The notes under the pieces are model-generated. The model did not search any database. It was not told the DNA's origin and saw only the letters and a program-made list of their open reading frames with translations. Both the position numbers and the translations under genes were made by a program. Source: Clostridiales bacterium (lineage in GTDB: Bacteria > Bacillota > Clostridia > Lachnospirales > Lachnospiraceae). From it: a DNA stretch of 13,754 nt. Numbering within the stretch: position 1 is the stretch's first letter; every line of letters begins with the position of its first letter. Shown in pieces: positions 1-7,364 of this stretch. The stretch is taken from assembly GCA_020859965.1 (NCBI GenBank), contig JAJBVF010000098.1, forward strand, positions 1-13,754, in the 5' to 3' direction.

Positions 1-213
1 CCAAAGTTCTTCCTTTCATTTCGATGCGGCTCTTAAGGGTTACATTTATTTTATCAACAGTGCAGGAAAATGTCACGTGTTTTATCTTTTATGTGTAGTA
101 ATGCAGCGAAAATCTTTGGCATGAGAAGTTAGAAAAATTCTGACCTGGATTTGTTTAAAATCATACGTGGGAAATGGAGAAGCAGACATCCGGCAAAAGA
201 AGGGAAGAATGGC
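1..213. other. Intergenic stretch without a clear gene
   Basis: I see no convincing gene here. Short open stretches run off the left edge (frame 2 is open to the stop at about 122-124), but they have no recognisable product. The stretch is AT-rich. TTTCATTTCGATGC near positions 14-27 recurs in inverted orientation at about 265-278, with weaker similarity continuing to about 43 (see findings). It could be the decayed tail of an upstream gene. Confidence 0.4.
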
Positions 214-242
214 TTGTAAAGGGAAAAGCCATTTGTTATAAT
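214..242 (+). promoter_or_regulatory. Extended -10 promoter ahead of the ATPase gene
   Basis: A -35-like TTGTAA (214-219) is followed by a 17-nt spacer and a perfect TATAAT (237-242). TG at 234-235 gives the extended -10 form TGTTATAAT. Transcription would start near 249, leaving a leader of about 210 nt before the start codon at 459. That leader contains the palindromic element at 260-402. The -35 box is imperfect, so the extended -10 probably carries most of the activity. Confidence 0.6.
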
Positions 243-259
243 TTGATAGTAACAAATCA

Positions 260-402
260 GAACAGCATCGAAATGAAAAGACAGGTGCTGAGCGCCAGTG
301 GCGTCTACACTCCGTTCCGGTCGGTCCTTAACGCGTGCCACTGGCACGCAGGACCGTTTAGCACCGACCGGAGCGGCAGCGTAGACCTGTGGCCTGCTGT
401 TC
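260..402. repeat. Multi-arm palindromic element in the ATPase gene leader
   Basis: Nested inverted repeats surround a common centre. GAACAGCA (260-267) matches TGCTGTTC (395-402). GTCTAC (303-308) matches GTAGAC (381-386). CCGGTCGGT (317-325) matches ACCGACCGG (363-371). CGGTCC (322-327) matches GGACCG (351-356), competing with the previous pair. The core hairpin pairs GCGTGCCA (333-340) with TGGCACGC (342-349). The element is clearly GC-richer than its surroundings. No U-tract follows, so it is not a normal terminator. It could be a REP/MITE-like mobile repeat or a structured leader RNA. Confidence 0.65.
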
Positions 403-458
403 GGAATAGTTACATTTGATACAATAACGATTGCAGTTGAATTGGGGGAAGGCGGTCA

Positions 459-2051
459 ATGGCGAAAAATTTTAACGTTACCGGTGCATGCAGACCTGAT
501 AAACATTATATGGTTGATCTCGCTTCAAGACTTGCGGCAATTAGTGAAATGGTGAAAAACGGCGATTATTTCACGATTAACAGGGCGAGGCAATACGGAA
601 AGACAACTACACTCAGAGCTCTTGCAGAATACCTGCGCCCCGATTTTATTGTGGTAAGTATGGACTTTCAGCGGATGAGTTCATCTGTTTTTGAGACGGA
701 AAATCTGTTTTGCATTGCGTTTGCCAGAGAGTTTCTTAAAAAGATTCGTATTGAGAATAAACTGGAAGATGGAATCCTTCAGCCTTTGAAGAAAACACTG
801 GAGGTACAAAATGAAAAACTGCAGCTGTTCGATTTGTTTGACAGCCTTTCGGAAATATGTGAAAAAGCGGACAGACCGATCGTGTTGATGATAGATGAGG
901 TGGATCAGGCGTCGAATAATCGGGTGTTTCTTGATTTTCTGGCTCAGCTTCGCGCAGGATACCTGGACAGAGACACAATTCAGACTTTTCAGAGCGTGAT
1001 CCTCGCAGGAGTCTATGATATCCGGAGCATTAAGAGAAAACTTCGGTCAATGGAAGAGCATCAGGAGAATTCACCTTGGAATATAGCTGCCGACTTTCGG
1101 GTTGATATGAGCTTTTCTGTGGAAGATATCTGCGGAATGCTAAATGCATATGAGACAGATTATTGCACGGGTATGAATATCAGCAGAATGGCGAAGCTGA
1201 TTTTTGATTACACATCAGGATACCCTTATCTGGTTTCACGGTTGTGCAAGCTTATGGATGAATACCTTGTTGACGGTAAGAAATTTATCAACAAAGCAGC
1301 AGTATGGACGGAATATGGTTTTCAGAGAGCGTTAAAAATTTTAATCGAGGAGAACAACCCCTTATTTGATTCCCTGATAAGTAAGCTTTACGATTTTCCC
1401 AAAATGAAGGCTGTGATTTCAAGCATCCTTTTTCAGGGAGAACAGGTTTCCTATAATGCGGACGACAGGGCAGTAAGAGATGCAACCATGTTTGGTTTTA
1501 TTAAGGTGCAGGATTCTGTTTTGAGAATATCGAATCGCATTTTTGAAACACGACTGTATAACAAATTTCTGATGGATGCCCGTCAACAGGAAAACAAAAT
1601 CTTTGTGGAAGGCTCCAGAGAAAAAGAACAATATATTATAGATGGTCACCTGAATGTCAGGCATATTCTGGAACGCTTTGTAGATACGTTTGATTTCCTG
1701 TATGGAGATAAAGATGAAACCTTTGTCGAGGATGAAGGACGCAGATATTTTATGCTGTTTTTAAAACCGATTATTAATGGAAACGGTAATTGTTATGTAG
1801 AGCCGGAGACCAGGAATCGGGAACGCATGGATCTGGTGATTGATTATCTAGGTGAACAGTTTATTTGCGAGCTTAAAATCTGGCATGGAAATGCCTACAA
1901 TGAGCGCGGAGAAAAACAGCTTTCCGATTATATGGATTATTTTCACTTAAAAAAAGGATATATGCTCAGTTTCAATTTTAATAAAAAGAAGGAAATAGGG
2001 GTAAAAGATATTGTAATCGGAGATAGAATTCTGATCGAGGCTGTAGTGTAA
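459..2051 (+). CDS. P-loop ATPase with C-terminal PD-(D/E)XK nuclease-like domain
   Basis: This 530-residue protein resembles the bacterial AAA-ATPase-like/PD-(D/E)XK families common in gut Firmicutes and Bacteroidetes. Its P-loop is RARQYGKTTT (residues 42-51). The first glycine of the Walker A motif is replaced by Arg, as in the RPRRFGK-type loops of these families. Walker B is IVLMIDEVD (141-149), with an acidic pair at D146/E147. The C-terminus has a nuclease-like signature: D458 in MDLVID, then E471-L-K473 in ICELKIW. The start is supported by GGGGGAAGG just upstream of ATG 459. Base composition is visibly more AT-rich, with more AGA/ATA codons, than the kinase that follows, which suggests horizontal acquisition. 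The role is unknown. Defence, mobile-element or regulatory roles have been suggested for such proteins, but nothing here decides between them. No membrane segment is seen. Confidence 0.85.
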   Translation: MAKNFNVTGACRPDKHYMVDLASRLAAISEMVKNGDYFTINRARQYGKTTTLRALAEYLRPDFIVVSMDFQRMSSSVFETENLFCIAFAREFLKKIRIENKLEDGILQPLKKTLEVQNEKLQLFDLFDSLSEICEKADRPIVLMIDEVDQASNNRVFLDFLAQLRAGYLDRDTIQTFQSVILAGVYDIRSIKRKLRSMEEHQENSPWNIAADFRVDMSFSVEDICGMLNAYETDYCTGMNISRMAKLIFDYTSGYPYLVSRLCKLMDEYLVDGKKFINKAAVWTEYGFQRALKILIEENNPLFDSLISKLYDFPKMKAVISSILFQGEQVSYNADDRAVRDATMFGFIKVQDSVLRISNRIFETRLYNKFLMDARQQENKIFVEGSREKEQYIIDGHLNVRHILERFVDTFDFLYGDKDETFVEDEGRRYFMLFLKPIINGNGNCYVEPETRNRERMDLVIDYLGEQFICELKIWHGNAYNERGEKQLSDYMDYFHLKKGYMLSFNFNKKKEIGVKDIVIGDRILIEAVV

Positions 2052-2125
2052 GTGTGATTGGATATGCATGTAATTAAAAACGTTGAGAATCATTGTGAGA
2101 ATAATAAAAGGGGTGGTGAGAATAC

Positions 2126-3250
2126 ATGAGTAAAAAAGCAATTGTAGCAGGCCACATCTGTCTGGATATCACACCGGTTTTTCCGGACAGGCGCGTGGAT
2201 CAGCCAGGCGATCTTCTGCAGCCGGGGAAGCTGCTTCACATGCAGGGTGTTGACGTGCATACGGGCGGAGCGGTGGCGAATACCGGCCTGGCGATGAAGA
2301 TTCTCGGAGCAGACGTGAAGCTGATGGGGAAAGCCGGCCGGGATGCTTTTGGCACCATGGTACAGTCGATTCTGCGGGACTATGGTGTGACGGAAGGTCT
2401 TTTGGTGGCGGATGGCGAGGCGACCTCTTATTCCGTGGTGCTTGCCATGCCGGGAATTGACCGGATTTTCCTGCATGATCCGGGAGCGAATGATACTTTC
2501 TGTGCTTCGGATGTCCCGCAGAAGGAGCTGGAGCAGGCGGCGCTGTTTCATTTTGGCTACCCGCCGATTATGGCGGGTATGTACCGGAATGATGGAGAAG
2601 AGCTCGTGGAGCTTATGAAGCGCGCGAAAGCGGCAGGCGCGGCGACATCTCTGGATATGGCGGCGGTCGATCCCGCCTCGGAGGCTGGAAAAGCCGACTG
2701 GCGCAGGATTCTGGAAGCTGTGATGCCGTATGTTGACTTTTTTGTGCCGAGTGTGGAAGAAATCTGTTATATGCTGGATCCGGAGAGACTCAGCGAATGG
2801 CAGACGCGGGCTGCCGGGAAGGATCTGACAGAAATTCTGGATATTGAGAAGGATGTGCGTCCTCTGGCAGACTCCTGCATGGAAATGGGAGCAAAGGTAC
2901 TGATACTCAAATGCGGAGCACCCGGGATTTATTATCGCACCGCATCGGAAGAACAGCTGAGGAAGATTGGGTCTAAGCTTGAACTGGCTACCGCAGCCTG
3001 GGCGGATCTGGAAGGCTTTGAGAGAAGCTATGTGCCGGAACGGATTCTTTCCGGTGCCGGAGCGGGAGATACTTGTATTGCGGCCTTCCTGACTGCGGTG
3101 CTGGAAGGATACGCACCGGAGGATTGTTTGCACCTGGCTGCTGCCGCCGGGGCTTCCTGCGTGGCGACCTATGACTCCCTTTCAGGGCTGCAGCCACTGG
3201 ACAAACTGCAGGAAAAGATTCGGGCAGGCTGGAAGAAAAACGGAGAGTGA
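2126..3250 (+). CDS. PfkB-family carbohydrate/nucleoside kinase
   Basis: The 374-residue protein is a ribokinase-fold kinase that should transfer the ATP gamma-phosphate to a hydroxyl of a sugar or nucleoside in the cytoplasm. The N-terminal GHICLD (residues 9-14) is the usual substrate-binding Asp strand. The glycine pair at 47-48 in TGGAVANTG is the PfkB signature 1 region. GAGAGDT (310-316), with D315 as the predicted catalytic base, is signature 2 with the anion hole. It is somewhat longer than typical members (about 300-340 residues), with extra sequence around 220-290. The substrate cannot be named. The start at ATG 2126 has a G-rich site (GGGG/GGTGAG, 2110-2120). It lies 74 bp after the ATPase gene, but its composition differs, so the two need not share a history. 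The run 3421-3460 is its likely terminator. Confidence 0.9.
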   Translation: MSKKAIVAGHICLDITPVFPDRRVDQPGDLLQPGKLLHMQGVDVHTGGAVANTGLAMKILGADVKLMGKAGRDAFGTMVQSILRDYGVTEGLLVADGEATSYSVVLAMPGIDRIFLHDPGANDTFCASDVPQKELEQAALFHFGYPPIMAGMYRNDGEELVELMKRAKAAGAATSLDMAAVDPASEAGKADWRRILEAVMPYVDFFVPSVEEICYMLDPERLSEWQTRAAGKDLTEILDIEKDVRPLADSCMEMGAKVLILKCGAPGIYYRTASEEQLRKIGSKLELATAAWADLEGFERSYVPERILSGAGAGDTCIAAFLTAVLEGYAPEDCLHLAAAAGASCVATYDSLSGLQPLDKLQEKIRAGWKKNGE

Positions 3251-3252
3251 TA

Positions 3253-3387
3253 TAACTTATCGGAAGGGTGCTGGACATCCAGTGGATGTTCGTTTAGCCC
3301 TCGCCGGGTGGCATCCCGTCCATTGGGCGGGATATTCGCCGACCGAAGCGGAGAAGACGCGCTTGCGGGTTTTCACCCGATAAGTTA
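3253..3387. repeat. Palindromic intergenic element downstream of the kinase
   Basis: It is bounded by an 11-bp inverted repeat, TAACTTATCGG (3253-3263) and CCGATAAGTTA (3377-3387). Inside are three hairpins: GGACATCC/GGATGTTC (3273-3280/3284-3291, one G-U pair), ATCCCGTCC/GGGCGGGAT (3313-3321/3325-3333, 3-nt loop), and CGGGT/ACCCG (3366-3370/3375-3379). The last competes with the outer arm. It shares CCGACCGAAGCGG (3339-3351) with the element at 260-402, where one base differs (364-376), and both contain CGTTTAGC. It contains no gene. It reads as a dispersed palindromic repeat placed between the kinase stop codon and its terminator. Confidence 0.6.
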
Positions 3388-3420
3388 ACGACAGAATCGC
3401 CAGATTCCGGAGTATTATAA

Positions 3421-3460
3421 GAGCGGGCATGAAGTAAAACTTCGTGCTTGCTCTTTTTTT
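3421..3460 (+). terminator. Intrinsic terminator after the PfkB kinase
   Basis: A 15-bp stem, GAGCGGGCATGAAGT (3421-3435) with ACTTCGTGCTTGCTC (3439-3453), contains G-U pairs and has an AAA loop. Seven T residues (3454-3460) follow directly. This is a textbook Rho-independent terminator. It separates the kinase transcript from the CorA gene. Confidence 0.92.
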
Positions 3461-3701
3461 GCAGGTGTCAAAGCATTCCCCATCTGATAAGAGCGGATCA
3501 GGTAAAAGCCGACTGCTTTTTGGCGGCCTCCAAAAGGACAGGATGCGATTACCAGAATTTTACATTCACTTTACCTGGCTGCGATTTCATAGCGAGTGGA
3601 AAGCCATTAAAATAACAGAGCATATGGTATGCGTTTTGGGCAGGATCCAGCATGTCCGATCGCTTGAAAAACCATATGTTACTTTATGGAGATGTGGACA
3701 A
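3461..3701. other. Leader region of the CorA gene, nothing definite
   Basis: The reading frame of the CorA gene stays open upstream to 3444, inside the terminator. The peptide it would add does not resemble a CorA N-terminus. I see no strong -35/-10 pair and no recognisable Mg2+ riboswitch. The CorA promoter should lie in this stretch but cannot be placed with confidence. Confidence 0.4.
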
Positions 3702-4613
3702 ATGATTTATTTATTGGGCAGTCAGCTTGTGGAGACAGATATGGATACTGTACTCCAAAGCGGAGCGCCGGCCGTTTTTGTTGTCAGTGAGAATCAGAGC
3801 CAGAGTGTTTTGAATGCACTGTCTGTCAACGTAGAACTGGACCGGACGCTGGCGGAGATTTCCTTTTGCAAGGTAGAGAGTCAGCAGGAATGTCTGTATG
3901 GGACGCTGGCAATCCCGCGGCTTCTGGATGTCCTTGGATGCCGCTATCTGATCGCATTTGTGATCACGGAAAACTATATCGTGCTGATTGATAACAGCGG
4001 ATTTTCACAGCGCCTGATCGAGCGGATACGGATGAAACGGGCGCATCAGGGAGATACCAGAGAACGTTTTCTGTACAATTTTATTGCGGAATTTATATCA
4101 GGAGATGCTCTGATCCTTGATCAGTATGAGCATGAGCTGATGGAGATGGAGGATGAGACGGCGAAAGGAGAGTTTGAAACGATTCAGAACCGTCTGCAGC
4201 CGGTCCGCAAACAGCTTCTGATACTCCGGGGCTATTATGACCAGCTTATGGATATGATCCGGGAACTGGAAGAAAATGAGGACCGTTATTTTGCACGCAA
4301 GCAGCTGAAATATTTTGGTACTGCGGGGGACCGCGCGGAGCGTCTGAAAGACCGTACCAGTTATCTTCTGGAATATGCGCAGCAGGTGCGGGATGCTTAC
4401 CAGTCGCTGGCGGACGCGAGGCAGAATGACAACATGCGTTTTCTGACCGTGATCTCCACGATCTTTTTTCCTTTGACTCTGATTACCGGCTGGTATGGAA
4501 TGAATTTTGAAAATATGCCGGAGCTGAAGGAAGGCTACCCGGTGATCATAATGGTAAGCCTGGTGGTTGTACTGATCTGCCTTCTGGTCTTTAAGAGACG
4601 GAAAATTTTGTGA
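3702..4613 (+). CDS. CorA-type magnesium/divalent cation transporter
   Basis: The 303-residue protein is a member of the CorA-like metal ion channel family, which forms pentamers in the cytoplasmic membrane and mediates Mg2+ (or Co2+/Ni2+) flux. The hallmark GMN motif is present as YGMNF (GMN at residues 266-268), after TM1 (about 247-265) and before TM2 (about 280-299). A basic KRRK tail follows TM2. The preceding cytoplasmic part is long, charged and helical, as expected for the stalk. The start was set at ATG 3702 because GGAG (3688-3691) sits 10 nt upstream and the protein then has a normal CorA length. An upstream in-frame start at 3444 lies in a terminator and is rejected. The downstream neighbour is polyphosphate kinase, whose product polyP chelates Mg2+. 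Ion specificity is inferred from the family. Confidence 0.9.
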   Translation: MIYLLGSQLVETDMDTVLQSGAPAVFVVSENQSQSVLNALSVNVELDRTLAEISFCKVESQQECLYGTLAIPRLLDVLGCRYLIAFVITENYIVLIDNSGFSQRLIERIRMKRAHQGDTRERFLYNFIAEFISGDALILDQYEHELMEMEDETAKGEFETIQNRLQPVRKQLLILRGYYDQLMDMIRELEENEDRYFARKQLKYFGTAGDRAERLKDRTSYLLEYAQQVRDAYQSLADARQNDNMRFLTVISTIFFPLTLITGWYGMNFENMPELKEGYPVIIMVSLVVVLICLLVFKRRKIL

Positions 4614-4775
4614 GGAGTTTGAAAAAGCTGTGTGGAGTGTTCGGATTGTATGGAAAAAATGAGAAGTCCAGCCAGGTGAAAAATATGGAAAAAGGGAATT
4701 CCACTGCAGATAAACAGGAAAAACAGGACGACAAAAACGGTAAAAGCAATAAATTCAACGATGAGGAAAATCAGG

Positions 4776-5117
4776 ATGGAAACAGAAGGGATATCATTGT
4801 TCGGGGGGATGTCAGGGGCGGAAGGGGCGGCTCTGACCCTGCTTCTGGTTTTGCTGGCTATATGGATCACAGCAGCCGTAATGCGAAGAAAGTATGGCCA
4901 GAAGAACCGGACGGAAAAAACTACAGAAAAGAGAAGGAACAGGAAGACGAAGCCGGATTCGGATCAGAAGGTCACCATGATAGCGGCGGATAAAACCGGA
5001 AAGACGGAATCTGTCGGCAGAAAGAAGGGAACGACCGGGCGGATGTTTCCTGCTGATATAGAGGAACAGGAAAAAACAAAAAACACAAAAAATATAGTAA
5101 CAGGAGAAGAAAACAAA
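4776..5117 (+). other. In-frame N-terminal extension of polyphosphate kinase with predicted membrane anchor
   Basis: This 114-codon stretch has no stop and is in frame with the ppk gene. It begins at ATG 4776, with GAGGA at 4763-4767 (8-nt gap). It encodes METEGISLF..., then a hydrophobic run, ALTLLLVLLAIWITAAVM (about residues 24-41), followed by a strongly basic, low-complexity linker. This is the arrangement of a single-span N-in or signal-anchor segment. Either PPK is made in a membrane-anchored long form, or the stretch is a poorly conserved leader and PPK starts at 5118. A low-complexity overlapping frame also starts at GTG 4610, immediately after the corA stop, but it looks less gene-like. 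Confidence 0.5.
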
Positions 5118-7175
5118 ATGAATCAGACAAGCTGCTATCAGAACCGGGAACTGTCCTGGCTGAAATTCAATGAACGTGTGCTGGAGGAGGCGGAATCGAC
5201 GCAGAATCCGCTCTGTGAGCGCCTCAACTTTCTTTCCATTTATCAGAGCAATCTGGACGAATTTTTTATGGTGCGGGTCGGATCCCTCCATGACCGGATG
5301 CTCCTGAAAAAAGAGGAGCGCGAGAATAAGACGAACATGACGGCGGAAGAGCAGACGAACGCAATCCTTGAGCGGGTGCAGGAGCTGAACGCGCGCAAGG
5401 ATCAGGCTTACAGGGATTTGATGGAATGTGTCGCGCAGGAAGGGATACGGCTGGTGAATTTTGCAGCTCTCGACGAGGCGGAAGAAGCAGAATTGAAAAA
5501 ATATTTTTCAAGGGAGATTCAGCCCCTCCTTCTTACGATGGTCGTCGGGCGGAAGCAGCCGTTTCCGTTCCTGAAAAATGAGGATATCTATGCGGTGGCT
5601 GTGCTGAGCACGAAGCGCGAGAAAGGAAAGCTGGCGATCATTCCCTGCAGCAATGAGGTGATCAACCGCCTGATTCCGATCCCGTCCAGACCTGGCTGTT
5701 ATATGCTGGCGGAGGAACTGATTTTGCATTTCCTGCCGATTGTCTTTAAAAAGTATACGATTACGAGAAAATCTCTGATCCGGATCACACGGAATGCGGA
5801 TATCGATGCGGACAGTATTTACGATGAAGAGCTGAATTACCGCGATCATATGGCGGAAGTCATAAAGCTGCGCCGCAAGCTCTGCCCGGTACGGCTGGAG
5901 ATCTCCAGAGAGCTGAATGACCAGATCATCGCTCAGCTCTGCAAAGAACTCGGGCTGAAAAACGCGCAGATCTTTTCAACGGAGGCGCCGATGGATCTGT
6001 CCTTCCTGTATCAGATTCAGGATAAGCTGCGTCAGAAGCCGGAACTGTTTTATGAGAAACGGCTTCCTCAGAAGAGTGCGATGGTGCACAATGGCGATCC
6101 GGTCATTCCGCAGGTGCTGGAGCATGATATTCTGCTTTCCTATCCTTATGAAAGCATCACTCCTTTCCTGAATATGTTGAATGAGGCGGCGGATGATGAA
6201 AAGGTGCTTTCCATCAAAATGACGCTTTATCGTCTGGCGAAGAACAGTAAGGTCGTTGAAGCACTGGTAGCCGCTGCGGAGAACGGCAAGCAGGTCGATG
6301 TGCTGGTCGAACTGAAGGCCCGTTTTGATGAGGAAAACAACATCGAATGGTCCCGCCGGCTGGAAGATGCCGGCTGCCATGTGATTTATGGCCTGGATGG
6401 CCTGAAGGTACATTCCAAGCTCTGCCTGATCACCCGCAGGGACGAGAGCGGGATTCAGTATATCACACAGATCGGTACAGGTAATTATAATGAAAAAACC
6501 TCCCGCCTGTACACGGATCTGTCGCTGATCACCGCGGATGAGGAGATCGGAAAGGAAGCAGGCGAAGTATTTACGGCTTTGTTTATGGGTGAGACGGTGG
6601 ATCATACCGATCATCTGCTGGTAGCGCCGAAGTGCCTGCAGAATCGAGTGATCGACATGATCGAGGATGAGATTCGCGAAAAGAAAGCGGGAAGAGAGGC
6701 ATATATCGGTGTAAAGATCAATTCCCTCACAGACAAGCAGATCATCGATAAGCTGATCGAGGCGTCCGAGGCAGGGGTACGGGTGGATATGGTCATTCGT
6801 GGGATCAACTGCATCCATTCCGGAATTGAGGGAAAGACAGACAACATTCATATCATCAGCATCGTAGGGCGTTATCTGGAACACTCCCGCATTTATATTT
6901 TCGGGTGCGGAGAGAGGGAAAAGCTTTACATATCCTCCGCAGACTTTATGACGCGGAATACCCTGCGGCGTGTGGAAGTGGCAGCGCCGATCCACGATCC
7001 GGAGCTGAAGAAACGGCTGCACGACATGTTCCGCATTATGCTTAAGGACAATGTAAAGGCCAGAGATCAGCTGCCGGACGGCTCCTACCGCAGACGCCAG
7101 GCGGCAGAAGGAAGCGAGGCATTAAACGCACAGGAATATTTTGTCTCCTGTGCCTATGAGAATACCATGGCCTGA
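5118..7175 (+). CDS. ppk1: Polyphosphate kinase 1
   Basis: PPK1 reversibly polymerises the ATP gamma-phosphate into inorganic polyphosphate, via a phosphohistidine intermediate. From ATG 5118 the protein has 685 residues, close to E. coli PPK1 (688). The N-terminus carries the typical NRELSWLKFNERVLEEA and the LSIYQSNLDEFFMVRVG block. The autophosphorylated His is H432 in LKVHSKLCLI (E. coli H435). The second conserved His is H589 in YLEHSRIYIFG (E. coli H592). GTGNYNEKTSRLYTDLSL (about 452-470) is another family block. This agreement in residue numbering supports 5118 as the family-type start, with AGGAGA (5102-5107) upstream. The frame continues open to 4776, so a longer, membrane-anchored form of 799 residues is possible. 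The upstream CorA gene is a plausible operon partner. Confidence 0.95.
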   Translation: MNQTSCYQNRELSWLKFNERVLEEAESTQNPLCERLNFLSIYQSNLDEFFMVRVGSLHDRMLLKKEERENKTNMTAEEQTNAILERVQELNARKDQAYRDLMECVAQEGIRLVNFAALDEAEEAELKKYFSREIQPLLLTMVVGRKQPFPFLKNEDIYAVAVLSTKREKGKLAIIPCSNEVINRLIPIPSRPGCYMLAEELILHFLPIVFKKYTITRKSLIRITRNADIDADSIYDEELNYRDHMAEVIKLRRKLCPVRLEISRELNDQIIAQLCKELGLKNAQIFSTEAPMDLSFLYQIQDKLRQKPELFYEKRLPQKSAMVHNGDPVIPQVLEHDILLSYPYESITPFLNMLNEAADDEKVLSIKMTLYRLAKNSKVVEALVAAAENGKQVDVLVELKARFDEENNIEWSRRLEDAGCHVIYGLDGLKVHSKLCLITRRDESGIQYITQIGTGNYNEKTSRLYTDLSLITADEEIGKEAGEVFTALFMGETVDHTDHLLVAPKCLQNRVIDMIEDEIREKKAGREAYIGVKINSLTDKQIIDKLIEASEAGVRVDMVIRGINCIHSGIEGKTDNIHIISIVGRYLEHSRIYIFGCGEREKLYISSADFMTRNTLRRVEVAAPIHDPELKKRLHDMFRIMLKDNVKARDQLPDGSYRRRQAAEGSEALNAQEYFVSCAYENTMA

Positions 7176-7177
7176 AA

Positions 7178-7240
7178 TCAGAAAAGAGGCGCATGATCCG
7201 CAGTAAAAAATATCCCCCGGGGTGGCTTCTTTTCCCTTGA
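7178..7240. other. Weak hairpin region after ppk
   Basis: GAAAAGAGGC (7181-7190) can pair with GCTTCTTTTC (7226-7235) across a long loop that contains CCCCCGGGG. It resembles an AT-rich terminator of ppk, but the stem is poor and the loop long, so the call is tentative. Confidence 0.25.
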
Positions 7241-7246
7241 AAAGCC

Positions 7247-7255
7247 TGTTATAAT
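7247..7255 (+). promoter_or_regulatory. Extended -10 promoter of the methyltransferase gene
   Basis: TG (7247-7248), one base, then TATAAT (7250-7255) make a perfect extended -10 element, identical in core to the one at 234-242. The -35 region 17 nt upstream is only TTCTTT, which is tolerable for extended -10 promoters. The transcript would contain the palindrome at 7285-7327. Confidence 0.55.
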
Positions 7256-7284
7256 CTGAAAATCGATATTATTCGTTTTACTAT

Positions 7285-7327
7285 GCAGGAGTTCGCGGCG
7301 CTTGCGGGCGCAAACGAACTTCGCAGG
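7285..7327. repeat. Palindrome in the methyltransferase leader
   Basis: An outer stem GGAGTTCG (7288-7295) pairs with CGAACTTC (7315-7322), with one G-U pair. An inner hairpin TTGC-GGGC-GCAA (7302-7313) is placed next to the 3' strand. GCAGG flanks the structure on both sides (7285-7289 and 7323-7327). The layout (outer stem, 5'-side bulge, inner hairpin against the 3' strand) resembles the tandem units at 8540-8733. No U-tract follows. Confidence 0.5.
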
Positions 7328-7364
7328 TCAATGACAGAATAAATGATCATAAGGGGATTTTCAG

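Noticed and set aside
3444..3701. Upstream in-frame extension of the CorA gene
   Set aside because: It starts inside the intrinsic terminator, and its peptide is unlike CorA. ATG 3702 has a proper GGAG site and gives normal length.
3461..3701. Magnesium-sensing riboswitch ahead of CorA
   Set aside because: I found no recognisable M-box or mini-ykkC style conserved core and no terminator/antiterminator pair before ATG 3702.
4610..4993. GTG-initiated 127-codon frame after corA
   Set aside because: Low-complexity and charged, with no recognisable domain. It overlaps the frame that leads into ppk, which has the better hydrophobic/basic protein pattern and ribosome sites.
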